Shown here: positions 51,591 through 59,711 of the stretch, one piece after another
How positions within the stretch are numbered: position 1 is the stretch's first letter
Layout: every line of letters begins with the position of its first letter
From: CAVPDE01 sp964580575
GTDB lineage: Bacteria; Desulfobacterota; DSM-4660; Desulfatiglandales; HGW-15
Assembly: GCA_964580575.1 (NCBI GenBank)
Contig: CAZOLJ010000003.1
Location: forward strand, 38,045-102,044
Direction of reading: 5' to 3'
Length of the DNA stretch: 64,000 nt
Notes under the pieces: generated by a model
Seen by the model: only the letters and a program-made list of their open reading frames with translations
Databases searched by the model: none
What the model was told of the DNA's origin: nothing
Translations under genes and position numbers: made by a program

Positions 51591-52775
51591 TTACGCCGGC
51601 AACTCCTTCGCCACTTTCCTGGCCAGTTCGCGGCAGGCCTCGAGGGCTTCCTTGTCCGGCACAAACTGGACCCTCACGCCGGGGTCAACCACCTTGAACT
51701 TCATCTCTTCCATCTCCTTGGTGATCAGCTTGACGGCCTCGCCGCTCCACCCGTAGGAACCAAAGGCCGCAGCCACCTTGTTCTGAGGCTTCAGCCCTTT
51801 GAGGTAAGTCAGGATGTCGCTCACCGTGGGGAAAATGTTGTTGTTCAGTGTGGGAGAACCGACGATGATCGCGCCTGCATCCAGGACTTCCGTCATGATG
51901 TCGCTCCGATGCGAGGTGCGCAGGTGCATGGGTTTTGCATCCACGCCTTCTTGGCCGAGCTCTTCGACGATAGCCTCCGCCATGGTCTGGGTGCTGTGCC
52001 ACATGGTGTCGTAGATCACCAGGGCCTTTCGCTTGGGTTTCTGCTCGCTCCACTCCACGTAGGCTTTTACGATCTTCATGGGATCCTTCCGCCACATGAT
52101 GCCATGATCGGGAAGTATCATGTCGATCGGCAGCCCCATGGACTGGACCTTTTGAACGAGCTTCAGGATCAGAGGAGCGTAGAGCAGCAGGATGTTGGCG
52201 AAGTACTTCTTCGCATGAGGCATGATCGCATCGCCGGTTTCATCGTTGAACCTCTCCAGACCGGCATAGTGCTGCCCAAAACCGTCGCTGGAAAAGAGGA
52301 CCTTGTCCTCTTTGGCATAGGTGAACATGCTGTCGGGCCAGTGAACCATTCTCGTTTCCATGAAGACTAGGGTTTTCTTTCCCAGGCTGAGCTCACCGCC
52401 GTCTTCCACGGGTTTGTAATTCCACTTTTGCTGGAAATGCTTGATCAGATTCTTGTACCCGGTCTTTGAGCAGTAAACGGGTTTGTCTTCCCCAATGCGG
52501 TGCATCACTCTCGCAAGTCCACCGGAATGGTCCAGCTCTGTGTGATTGCTGATGACAAAATCGATCTTCTTAGGGTCGACGATCCGGCTGACTCGGTCGA
52601 TCAGTTCGTCTGCGAACTCTTTTTTGACCGTATCCACCAGGGTGATCTTCTCATCTACAATCAGGAACGCGTTGTACGTCGTCCCTTGCTTTGTGGAGTA
52701 CCCGTGAAAGTCTCTGATATTCCAGTCAATGGCGCCAACCCAGTAGATTCCTTTTGCAACCTCTAACGGCTTCAT
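51591..52775 (-). CDS. Flavodiiron protein (A-type, rubredoxin:oxygen oxidoreductase)
   Basis: 394 aa; reduces O2 to water (or NO to N2O). The metallo-lactamase-like diiron domain (about 1-250) has NHTELDHSGGL (about 77-87) and later His/Asp ligands (MVHWPDSMFTY, LPDHGIMW). The flavodoxin domain (about 255-394) has ALVIYDTMWHSTQTMAEAI and GSPTLNNNIFPT for FMN. There is no C-terminal rubredoxin fusion; separate rubredoxins are encoded 7 kb upstream in the same run. Confidence 0.94.
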   Translation of the reverse strand: MKPLEVAKGIYWVGAIDWNIRDFHGYSTKQGTTYNAFLIVDEKITLVDTVKKEFADELIDRVSRIVDPKKIDFVISNHTELDHSGGLARVMHRIGEDKPVYCSKTGYKNLIKHFQQKWNYKPVEDGGELSLGKKTLVFMETRMVHWPDSMFTYAKEDKVLFSSDGFGQHYAGLERFNDETGDAIMPHAKKYFANILLLYAPLILKLVQKVQSMGLPIDMILPDHGIMWRKDPMKIVKAYVEWSEQKPKRKALVIYDTMWHSTQTMAEAIVEELGQEGVDAKPMHLRTSHRSDIMTEVLDAGAIIVGSPTLNNNIFPTVSDILTYLKGLKPQNKVAAAFGSYGWSGEAVKLITKEMEEMKFKVVDPGVRVQFVPDKEALEACRELARKVAKELPA

Positions 52776-52796
52776 AAGCAGCTTCCTCCATTCGAT

Positions 52797-53927
52797 TCAG
52801 TCATCATGGGCCTTGTCAGCCCGACACACAGGCATCATAATGATAAAGGTCGTTCCTCTTCCTTTTTCGCTGGTGAAACTCAAGGAAGTCCCCGGATGAT
52901 CCTCAATGATTCGCTTGCAGATGCTCAAGCCGAGACCCGTTCCTTGCTTTTTCGTCGTATAAAAAGGGGAGAATATCTTCTCCTTCTCCTCTTCGCTAAT
53001 CCCAACTCCTTCATCCGATATACTAATCTCCACGACGCCCTGCTTCAACCCTGAGATAAAAGAAATTTTCCCTCCCTGTTCCAAAGCTTCCAGCGCATTT
53101 TTGGCCAAATTCAGCAGAACCTGTTCAAGCCTGGCTCTGTCTGCCTCAACAAACACCTCTTCTCGATCCGTTTTGAACTCAAGATGGATGCTCCGCCTCT
53201 CGCAGTCTTCTTTAACCAAGTCATAAACTTGCTTGAGCAGCGCATTGATATCGACGTCCTTCAACTCCAGAGCTCGCGGGAGATAGAAATCCCTCATCTC
53301 CTTGAGGAGACTCTCGAGCCTCTGGACCTCGTTGACGATGACGTTGAGCTTCGTGAGGCTCTTCTCATCTGCGGTCTCCTTGACCAACTGCCGAGCAAAC
53401 CCCCCAATCATCATCAAGGGATTCTTGATTTCGTGGCTGATCTCTGCAACCACCTGGCCGAGGGCTGCAAGCCGCTCCGACCGATTGATTCGCTCCTGCA
53501 GAGCCTTGGTCTCCGTTACATCTCGAACAATGGCGGTGAAGTAAAGCGTCCCGTCTGCGCGGGAAATGGAAAAGGAGATATCAGCGGGAAAAGCCTCACC
53601 GTTTTTGCGAAGGGCCATGATTTCCGTGTGGTGACCGATTCGCCTAGGCACGCCGGTTTCGATGTAACGGGCCACGGCCCGATGATGATCCCGGCTGCAG
53701 TCGGGCCACATGATCACATCGAGGTCCCGGCCCAAAACCTCGTCGCGGGAATAGCCGAATATTTTTTCCGCTGCTTTGTTGAAGAAAAGGACTTTTTGGT
53801 TCTGGTCTATGGTGACAAAGGCCTCATTGGTGTTTTCAACGGCGCCTTTCAGGACGGCAAGCTCACTAATGTCATCGTCCCTGTCTTCCATTTCCTGCTT
53901 CAGTGCCCGCAAAGGGATGAACGGCAA
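52797..53927 (-). CDS. PAS-domain sensor histidine kinase
   Basis: 376 aa, soluble. A PAS domain (about 28-140: AFVTIDQNQKVLFFNKAAEK, IFGYSRDEVLGRD) precedes the HisKA dimerisation helix with VVAEISHEIKNPLMM (His near 165). The ATPase domain has NLAKNALEAL, SDEGVGISEEEKEKIF and GTGLGLSICKRI. It has no transmembrane segment, so it senses something inside the cell, possibly redox or oxygen via PAS. No response regulator gene is adjacent. It lies 21 bases upstream of the flavodiiron gene, consistent with co-transcription. Confidence 0.92.
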   Translation of the reverse strand: MPFIPLRALKQEMEDRDDDISELAVLKGAVENTNEAFVTIDQNQKVLFFNKAAEKIFGYSRDEVLGRDLDVIMWPDCSRDHHRAVARYIETGVPRRIGHHTEIMALRKNGEAFPADISFSISRADGTLYFTAIVRDVTETKALQERINRSERLAALGQVVAEISHEIKNPLMMIGGFARQLVKETADEKSLTKLNVIVNEVQRLESLLKEMRDFYLPRALELKDVDINALLKQVYDLVKEDCERRSIHLEFKTDREEVFVEADRARLEQVLLNLAKNALEALEQGGKISFISGLKQGVVEISISDEGVGISEEEKEKIFSPFYTTKKQGTGLGLSICKRIIEDHPGTSLSFTSEKGRGTTFIIMMPVCRADKAHDD

Positions 53928-54084
53928 GCGTTTGGTTTTTTGAAATAGTCACAGATAAAGGGGGATGGCCTAGAGCAAGCCACGGTGGTGTGGCTTCTTC
54001 GTTGTTCTGCTTTTAGAGGGAGGACCCCCATGGCCTGAGCCATCCATTTCAAAAAGCCAAACGATCACGGCGAAGGGATGTCAC

Positions 54085-54112
54085 GGGGAGGGAAGGCTAG
54101 CCTTCCCTCCCC
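54085..54112. repeat. Perfect 28-base palindrome
   Basis: GGGGAGGGAAGGCT followed immediately by AGCCTTCCCTCCCC, with no spacer. It sits between cooS and the histidine kinase gene. A second imperfect hairpin, AAGCCAC/GTGGCTT (53977-53996), lies nearer the kinase. No U-tract is present, so this is either an RNA 3' structure or a dispersed palindromic repeat. Confidence 0.7.
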
Positions 54113-54157
54113 AGGAGGAGAGTATGGAGCAAAAAAATGGATAAAAAGCAAAGCCGA

Positions 54158-56149
54158 CTAGGCGGCTTCGAGTTTCTGCCTGGCCGCCATGTCCATAAGC
54201 ACCCTCTCTTTTCCTTTGTCCAGACCGAGGGCTTTTCTCTTCTTGTTAATATGATCAATCATCATCTGAGCCATTTCATGAGGATCGATCGCAAATCCCC
54301 ACTTTCCAAAGCCCTGTGCTTCAAGGCCGTCAAAAAGGAGCTTGTGGAACTTGGTCCCCTCGATGATCGGATAGGTCACTCCGAAGACCGTGAACACTCC
54401 CGAGGCCACAAAATACTGGCCGATGGAAATGGCCTTCTCACTCATCCACTCCGGAGCCGCACCTGCCACAGGCAGATCGGCAATGCTGTTGCCCAGCCCG
54501 CCGACCCGGACCATTTCGGAGCAGGCGATGAGAATGCGGCTGTTGTCCACGCAAGAACCCAAGCCCAGCACGGGAGGCATGCCCACGGTCTCGCAGACTT
54601 CTCTCAACCCCGGTCCGGCCAGATGGGCCGCTTCCGGCGTGTAGAGCCCTGCCTTGGCTAGGGCGATCTGGGAGCATCCGGTCTGAACCACCAGAATGTC
54701 ATTCTTGATGAGCTCCTTGACCAGGTCCACGTGGACCCAGTCCTGTTTGACCCTAGGATTGGTGCAGCCCACGACACCGGCAACGCCCCGAATTCTTCCA
54801 TTGATAATGTTGTCATTGAGCGGCGTGTAGGAAGCACGGAAGGTACCTCCCAGCATGTAGTTGATGTACTCATGGGAAAAACCATGAATTCCCATGCTCT
54901 TGATGTTGGGGATCTCAATAGGCATCTTGCGATTCTTGAAGCGGACAATGGCGTTTTCAATTATCGCATCGGTGCACTCTCTCGGTTTGTTTTCGTGGAA
55001 CTCGATGTGCTCCACCCCTTCGATGTGGCAGCGCGGGTTGGTGGTGAAAAGCTTTGTTCCGTAGCAGTCCGCCACCTTGGCCAGCCCCTGCTTGATGCAC
55101 TGGACATCAACGCCCATAGCATCCACTGCTCCGGTCACCAGAATCGCCTCGGTGGACATGAAGTTCCCCGCATGCGGGATCCCGTGCCTGGAAAGCATCT
55201 CCGCTCCCGAGCAGCACATGCCGACCAGGTTAATGCCCTTGGCGCCGGCCTCTTTTGCAGCCTGGATCAGGCTCGGATCATTCACGGAATCCAACACAGA
55301 TTCAAAAAGATTGGGCTCATGGCCGTGAATGATGACATTCACCTGGTCTTCCTTCAGGCACCCCATGTTCACTTCGGTCCTCACAGGCGTCGGAGTGCCG
55401 AAGAGGATGTCCGAGATTTCCGTAGCCACCATGGACCCGCCCCAACCATCGGAGAGGGCGGTACGGCTGCACTGCCTGGTGAGATTCTCATAGTCCTGAT
55501 CCACGCCCATGTGGGTGCGGTGCATGAGTTCCATGATTTCTCTCATGGCGCCACGAGGCACCACACCGTGCTTTCTCCATGTTTCCAGGGTCTTGGGCGG
55601 CACTCTCTTGGCAAAGGGGATCTCGCCTTCCACTGCGGTGTATGTACTTTCGAGTTCCTTGTAAAGGTCCAGCGCGATGTCCTTGTCTTCACGGCCTTCG
55701 GTTTCAATCCCCATTTCCTTAGCCACCTCTTGCAGCTTGACGGGATCCTTGATCCTGTATTCCTTGATGTGGCCGTTCACCACTTCTCTGAAAAGGTCCA
55801 GCATGCTCATGCCGTGGTCTGTGTGGGCTGCTGCCCCGCTGGCAACCATTCTAGAGAAATTCCTGGCTTGGATCGTGTCAATAGTGGCTCCGCAGACACC
55901 GACCTTGGCATAGGGGTCTTTAGCGTTCAAACGGCAGGGCCCCATGGAGCAGTGTTTGCAGCAGGCGGAGTCCGCACCGATGGGACAGGCCTTCATGTCA
56001 GCGGCACGGTGAAAGGCCGTCTCAACCCCGTCCCTTTCCGCTTTCCTGAGCATCTGAGCGGTGGCCTCGCAGGTTGTGACCTCCCTGATGTCCAAGCCTT
56101 TCTTTTCAACCTTCTTCTCTATCTTCTTTCCTTTTTCTTCCTCCATCAC
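54158..56149 (-). CDS. cooS: Anaerobic Ni-Fe carbon monoxide dehydrogenase catalytic subunit
   Basis: 663 aa; oxidises CO to CO2 at a Ni-Fe-S C-cluster and passes electrons out through B- and D-clusters. Motifs: CPIGADSACCKHCSMGPCRL (B/D-cluster cysteines, about 51-70), GVCGATIDTIQARNFSRMVA, the C-cluster ligand regions VGMCCSGAEMLSRHGIPHAG and VQTGCSQIALAKAG, and CSEMVRVGGLGNS. There is no CooF, CooC or hydrogenase next to it. Instead it is embedded in genes for peroxide and oxygen removal, an arrangement known for CODH-IV of Carboxydothermus, where a CO-scavenging or reductant role was proposed. Confidence 0.96.
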   Translation of the reverse strand: MMEEEKGKKIEKKVEKKGLDIREVTTCEATAQMLRKAERDGVETAFHRAADMKACPIGADSACCKHCSMGPCRLNAKDPYAKVGVCGATIDTIQARNFSRMVASGAAAHTDHGMSMLDLFREVVNGHIKEYRIKDPVKLQEVAKEMGIETEGREDKDIALDLYKELESTYTAVEGEIPFAKRVPPKTLETWRKHGVVPRGAMREIMELMHRTHMGVDQDYENLTRQCSRTALSDGWGGSMVATEISDILFGTPTPVRTEVNMGCLKEDQVNVIIHGHEPNLFESVLDSVNDPSLIQAAKEAGAKGINLVGMCCSGAEMLSRHGIPHAGNFMSTEAILVTGAVDAMGVDVQCIKQGLAKVADCYGTKLFTTNPRCHIEGVEHIEFHENKPRECTDAIIENAIVRFKNRKMPIEIPNIKSMGIHGFSHEYINYMLGGTFRASYTPLNDNIINGRIRGVAGVVGCTNPRVKQDWVHVDLVKELIKNDILVVQTGCSQIALAKAGLYTPEAAHLAGPGLREVCETVGMPPVLGLGSCVDNSRILIACSEMVRVGGLGNSIADLPVAGAAPEWMSEKAISIGQYFVASGVFTVFGVTYPIIEGTKFHKLLFDGLEAQGFGKWGFAIDPHEMAQMMIDHINKKRKALGLDKGKERVLMDMAARQKLEAA

Positions 56150-56220
56150 TTCTCCTCCTTCGTGGATTTGTATTCCTTCAGACGATACTAGTAACTATTC
56201 CGAATAAGCTTAAAAAAAAG

Positions 56221-56445
56221 CTAAAGCGCTCTCTTCCAAAAAGCAACGATTCCGTCTTTGCCGAAAAACATCTCAATCAACTCCCATCCCTCATCGCCCC
56301 TTTGGTTAAGAAGCTTGACAAGCAATCTTAACTGGTCAGGAGGCAGGTCGTTTAAAGCGCATTCCCCTTGATCTGAACAAAAGTAGACGAGCTTGGTGAG
56401 CTCTTCGGCAGGATGTGTGGTGATTTCATACTCGAAACGGATCAC
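56221..56445 (-). CDS. Small DUF4177-like protein
   Basis: 74 aa. The ending LLNQRGDEGWELIEMFFGKD and GIVAFWKR resembles the short DUF4177 family (GxEGWELV...FKR pattern), with a longer N-terminal strand. No membrane segment. Unknown function. It lies 71 bases upstream of cooS in the same minus-strand run. Confidence 0.65.
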   Translation of the reverse strand: MIRFEYEITTHPAEELTKLVYFCSDQGECALNDLPPDQLRLLVKLLNQRGDEGWELIEMFFGKDGIVAFWKRAL

Positions 56446-56499
56446 GAAATCAACCTCAAAAGTGCGATGTCGTTCAGTGAAATCAGCCGGTGTAGATGA

Positions 56500-56685
56500 T
56501 TAGGCTTCGGCTTCCAGGGTGCACTTCGTGAAATCAATGGGCTTCTTGCAGCCGGCACAAATGTGCTCCCTGTTGAACTCGTCTGAAAAAACCTCCTTTT
56601 CTTTCCCACAATTCGGGCACTTACAGGTAAAGGACTTCAAATTCTTGAGGTCCTGCATGCCTGGGCAGTGCATAGGCGTCGTCAT
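56500..56685 (-). CDS. Small zinc-ribbon protein
   Basis: 61 aa. Two CxxC pairs (CKCPNCGKEKEVF and HICAGCKKPIDFTKC) define a rubredoxin-like or zinc-ribbon knuckle fold. Cysteines are spaced about 25 residues apart, as in small iron or zinc proteins of anaerobes. No known family is certain. It is flanked by a flavodoxin gene and the DUF4177-like gene, so a redox or metal role in this set is plausible. Confidence 0.65.
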   Translation of the reverse strand: MTTPMHCPGMQDLKNLKSFTCKCPNCGKEKEVFSDEFNREHICAGCKKPIDFTKCTLEAEA

Positions 56686-56768
56686 GGCTTGTCTCCTTTT
56701 TCATGGGCTTTTTTCAGTGAGGAGCTTGTCTTTTATCTTAACGGCAATTAGGTGTCAAGGCTTTTCCT

Positions 56769-57224
56769 TCAGTCGCCCTTTACAAGCGGTGAGCTCAGTT
56801 TCTTTCCCACTTGCTTGCCATAGTCCTGGGCCATTTGAACACCTCCACCAAGGGAAGCGGACTTCAGCCTCAGCGGGCCACTGACCATGTTCATTTTGAA
56901 AATGTTCTTCATGGTGTCGAAAATTCGATCCGGCGCTTCACCGCTCCAGCCAAAGGCTCCGAAAGCACCGCCTATCTTGCCCTCGAGTCCTGCCTTTTCA
57001 GCCATGAAGAGCATGGTTTTCATGGGCAACATCATCTCTCCATGATAAGTGGCAGAACCAAAGATATAAGCGTCGTAGCCTTGCAGATCCGTGTCTTTTT
57101 TCACTGCCGTGACATTGATGACGTTCGCTTCGGCTCCCTGCATTCGGATTCCTTCGGCGATCAGATCCGCAATCTGTTTTGTCTCTCCTGTCCTTGTTGA
57201 AAAGACGACGATCGCTTTTCCCAT
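56769..57224 (-). CDS. Flavodoxin-domain protein
   Basis: 151 aa from the ATG at 57224 with GGGAGGG six bases upstream; a longer frame to 57287 adds a non-conserved leader. FMN phosphate loop VVFSTRTGETKQIADLIAEG (about 6-25), then FGSATYHGEMMLPMKT (about 57-72) and GGAFGAFGWSGEAPDRI. It probably carries electrons to peroxide or oxygen reductases in the run. A paralogue lies at 59.7 kb with the same neighbours. Confidence 0.9.
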   Translation of the reverse strand: MGKAIVVFSTRTGETKQIADLIAEGIRMQGAEANVINVTAVKKDTDLQGYDAYIFGSATYHGEMMLPMKTMLFMAEKAGLEGKIGGAFGAFGWSGEAPDRIFDTMKNIFKMNMVSGPLRLKSASLGGGVQMAQDYGKQVGKKLSSPLVKGD

Positions 57225-57241
57225 TTTTCCCTCCCTTGAGC

Positions 57242-57421
57242 CTACTCTTTCACTTCCTCCACCTTTCCCTTGTGTTTGGTTCCGCACATGGGGCAGACGA
57301 TATCGATCTGTTTTTCATCCCCGATAAATTTTTCTCTCAGCTTCTCAGGGCCGAGAAAGGTGACGTCCCCGCACGCACAAGCCGGACATTCCGCCCGCAC
57401 GCGGTACTTTTTCTTGGACAT
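57242..57421 (-). CDS. 59-residue cysteine-knuckle protein
   Basis: Starts at ATG 57421 behind AGGAAGAG. It has two knuckles, ECPACACGDVTF near 11-22 and VCPMCGTKHKGK near 43-54, separated by a Lys/Glu-rich helix. It is a zinc-ribbon or rubredoxin-like protein. I do not recognise a family. It lies between the flavodoxin and a rubredoxin-like protein in one tightly spaced run. Confidence 0.65.
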   Translation of the reverse strand: MSKKKYRVRAECPACACGDVTFLGPEKLREKFIGDEKQIDIVCPMCGTKHKGKVEEVKE

Positions 57422-57442
57422 TTCTCTTCCTCCTGGGCCGGA

Positions 57443-57598
57443 TTACTTCAACCTCGTATCCGTGCCGGACATACCACACTCCGGGATGTAACAGGACACA
57501 TCCAGAAACTCGCACTTCTGCTTGCAGGACGGGCAAGTTTCAGGCGGTTTGTCCGCCTTCAACGTGTAGCCGCATTTGTTGCATTTCCAATCGGCCAT
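57443..57598 (-). CDS. Rubredoxin-like small protein
   Basis: 51 aa from ATG 57598. WKCNKCGYTLKADKPPETCP, followed by SCKQKCEF, shows the CX2C...CX2C iron knuckles like those at the C-terminus of rubrerythrin. An additional conserved tail (LDVSCYIPECG) contains two more cysteines. Likely an electron carrier of the rubredoxin type. Spacing to the neighbours is about 21 and 87 bases. Confidence 0.78.
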   Translation of the reverse strand: MADWKCNKCGYTLKADKPPETCPSCKQKCEFLDVSCYIPECGMSGTDTRLK

Positions 57599-57685
57599 TT
57601 TACTTACCTCCCTAGTTTAAAGAGTGACATGTGAGGGTCTCAGTCGATCCTCACATGTCCTCTGACCAGACTCTCAACCCTCGAA

Positions 57686-58060
57686 CTAGGCCTTCCAGTG
57701 CCCATGGAGATTGCAGTATTCGCGGGCAGTCACCTTGGCTGCGTCAATCTTGAAGGTCGCCTCAGGTGCCATGCCCGGCTTCAAGAAATAGCGATAGGCC
57801 TCACCGTCAGCGATCAGCTCGATCCACTCGATGTAGTGCTTCTCTTCCATGGGATGAGTCACGCTTCCGACTTTCACCTTGTAGCCACCAGGGATTTTTT
57901 CGATCACGGGCACATGCTTTTCCTTTGCGGCGTCCACGGTGTTCTCTTTCATGAGTTTCATGGGCTGACCGCAGCACACGAGTTCCCCTTTTCCTCCGTG
58001 CAATACCTCCACGATGTTGCCGCACAGCTCACACTTGTAAACTTCCAACCTTTCTGCCAT
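57686..58060 (-). CDS. Desulfoferrodoxin (2Fe superoxide reductase)
   Basis: 124 aa; reduces superoxide to hydrogen peroxide without releasing O2. The N-terminal desulforedoxin site YKCELCGNIVEVLHGGKG with LVCCGQPM holds centre I (four Cys). The catalytic centre II has the His ligands in KHVPVIEK, THPMEEKHYIEWIEL and the Cys/His of EYCNLHGHWKA. All ligands are present, so it is a class I enzyme. It lies between tpx and the rubredoxin-like gene. Confidence 0.96.
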   Translation of the reverse strand: MAERLEVYKCELCGNIVEVLHGGKGELVCCGQPMKLMKENTVDAAKEKHVPVIEKIPGGYKVKVGSVTHPMEEKHYIEWIELIADGEAYRYFLKPGMAPEATFKIDAAKVTAREYCNLHGHWKA

Positions 58061-58145
58061 GGTTCTTCCTCCTTTTGAAAAATATGAGAGTTAATGGTTA
58101 TTCGTTATCGGTTATTGGTCAACTCCGAACAATGCCCCTCTGTCG

Positions 58146-58667
58146 TCATTTCTTGATAAGCTTCTTGACCGCCTCCAGGACCGCGTCGTAATCAGGCTCC
58201 TGTGCAACCTCTTTGACGACCTGGATGTATCGAATAACTCCGTCTCGATCCACCACGAAGACGCATCGTGCCAACAACCTGAGTTCTTTAATCAGCGTAC
58301 CGTAGGCTGTTCCAAAGGATGCGTCGCGGTGATCGGATAGAGTCGTCACCTTGTCAACTCCTGCTGCACCACACCATCGCTTCTGGGCAAAAGGCAGATC
58401 CATGCTCACTGTCAGAACAGCGACCTCCGGTCCCAGAGTCGCCGCCTCCTGGTTAAACCTGCGCGTTTCCAGGTCGCACACGGGGGTGTCGAGCGATGGT
58501 ACAGAAGATAGGATGCAGACCTTTCCCTTATAAGATGATAACTGGACGGGCTTGAGGGCATTGTCCAGAACGGTGAAGTCAGGTGCTTTGTCCCCGACCT
58601 TTAGGGAGGGCCCCACAAGGGTCAGGGGATTGCCCATAAACGTGATCACTCCTTTGCGCTCTTCCAT
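58146..58667 (-). CDS. tpx: Thiol peroxidase (atypical 2-Cys peroxiredoxin)
   Basis: 173 aa; reduces hydrogen and lipid peroxides. The peroxidatic Cys is in SSVPSLDTPVCDLETRRFN (about 54-72, TPVC), and the second Cys is in FAQKRWCGAAG (near 98). The start overlaps the perR end by 22 bases, so the two are translated together and presumably controlled by PerR. Confidence 0.95.
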   Translation of the reverse strand: MEERKGVITFMGNPLTLVGPSLKVGDKAPDFTVLDNALKPVQLSSYKGKVCILSSVPSLDTPVCDLETRRFNQEAATLGPEVAVLTVSMDLPFAQKRWCGAAGVDKVTTLSDHRDASFGTAYGTLIKELRLLARCVFVVDRDGVIRYIQVVKEVAQEPDYDAVLEAVKKLIKK

Positions 58668-59131
58668 GGTACTCCTCCTTCACGATTTTCCACGATCGTG
58701 CTCGTTGTATTTGGGGTTTCACTTTCTTTCTGCAAGCACTCCTTGCAGAGTCCTACAAACTCGAGCTTGTGCCCGAAGATACCGTGCTTGGTCAGCCGGC
58801 CAAGGGCGTTCTCAAGGTTTTCAAGGGCATTGTCAGAGGTTTCGATCGGAGCATCTTCAATCTTTCCGCACTGCAAACAGGTGATGTGGTAATGATCCTG
58901 GGTCACAGAGTCAAACCGCATCTGGGGCAAGCCCGGCTCCAGCCTGTGGATGAGTCCGCACGAGGAAAGAGTATCAAGGTTGCGGTAAACCGTTCCCATG
59001 CTGATTCTTGGAAGTCTTTTTCTGACCCGCTCGTAGATCTCATCTGCTGTGGGATGAGAGGGATCCTTCTTAATCTCTTCAAGGATCACCTGACGCTGGT
59101 GGGTCATCCTGTATTTTTGATCAGAGTTCAA
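58646..59131 (-). CDS. perR: PerR/Fur-family metal-dependent peroxide regulator
   Basis: 161 aa. Winged-helix N-terminus (MTHQRQVILEEIKKDPSHPT, then ISMGTVYRNLDTLSSCGLI, about 8-65). The regulatory-metal His region is FDSVTQDHYHITCLQCGKIE, with the structural Zn cysteines CLQCG and CKECL. The HHxH-like DHYH and PerR-type length argue for PerR rather than Fur. A PerR-box-like palindrome lies 22 bases upstream of its start, so it is probably autoregulated and controls tpx and the downstream redox genes. Confidence 0.9.
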   Translation of the reverse strand: MNSDQKYRMTHQRQVILEEIKKDPSHPTADEIYERVRKRLPRISMGTVYRNLDTLSSCGLIHRLEPGLPQMRFDSVTQDHYHITCLQCGKIEDAPIETSDNALENLENALGRLTKHGIFGHKLEFVGLCKECLQKESETPNTTSTIVENREGGVPWKSAKE

Positions 59132-59152
59132 AGAAGCCCGGCCTGAAGTTAA

Positions 59153-59167
59153 TAAGAATGATTCTCA
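59153..59167. promoter_or_regulatory. PerR/Fur-type operator
   Basis: TAAGAATGATTCTCA matches the PerR box TTATAATnATTATAA at 10 of 14 defined positions and has a perfect inner palindrome AGAATgATTCT. It lies between perR (start 59131) and the upstream rubredoxin gene (stop 59239), consistent with peroxide-dependent control of perR-tpx. Confidence 0.6.
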
Positions 59168-59238
59168 ATTTATCCACAGGACCGGGCATGTCAAGTCCTA
59201 CCGGCATGGTTTAGGAGTTTCGGTTCGGGTCCCTTCTC

Positions 59239-59454
59239 TCAGCTCGAATGGGCCTCGGCCGCTACAGACCCGGGTCCTGCGAGGGGGCGGAACATCCTCT
59301 TGCCCGCTCCGCAAACCGGGCACTTCCAGTCCTCAGGCAGATCTTCGAAGCCGGTCCCCTTGGGTACCTTGCCCTTTCTGTCTCCTCGGTCCGGGTCATA
59401 GATATAACCGCAGTTCGTTGTTTGGCACTGCCACATTTCTTCAGGTTTTGCCAT
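59239..59454 (-). CDS. Rubredoxin with a CX4C first knuckle
   Basis: 71 aa. WQCQTTNCGYIYDPDRGD places four residues between the first two cysteines instead of two. The second knuckle is CPVCGAGKRMF. Such Rd-2 type rubredoxins occur in Desulfovibrio, and the loop alters the redox potential. The C-terminus has an extra 12-residue tail after MFRPL. It is the electron donor for rubrerythrin, flavodiiron protein or superoxide reductase in this neighbourhood. Confidence 0.92.
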   Translation of the reverse strand: MAKPEEMWQCQTTNCGYIYDPDRGDRKGKVPKGTGFEDLPEDWKCPVCGAGKRMFRPLAGPGSVAAEAHSS

Positions 59455-59481
59455 GGGTTAGTCTCCTTGAGCGATCTATGA

Positions 59482-59679
59482 TCATAACATGAACCCCTGA
59501 ACGAATCCGTAATTCTCCTTCCCCATCCTGCCGAACATGTCCCGCGCCGCTCCGCAAACGGGACAGACCCATCCAAAGGGGAGATCATCAAAACAGGTGC
59601 CGCGATTCACACCGTGATCGGGATCACCGTTTTCAGGCTCATAGATGAAACCACAGACCTGGCACTGATATTTGTCCAT
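59482..59679 (-). CDS. Rubredoxin
   Basis: 65 aa. The classical CX2C knuckles are YQCQVCGFIYEPENGD (about 4-19) and WVCPVCGAARDMFG (about 38-51), with an aromatic core. A C-terminal tail of 13 residues extends past the typical rubredoxin end. It is paired with the CX4C rubredoxin 27 bases downstream in transcription order, so the two provide electron carriers with different potentials. Confidence 0.94.
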   Translation of the reverse strand: MDKYQCQVCGFIYEPENGDPDHGVNRGTCFDDLPFGWVCPVCGAARDMFGRMGKENYGFVQGFML

Positions 59680-59711
59680 TGCGATTAAGCTTCGCCCTAA
59701 ACCCCTGTGAC

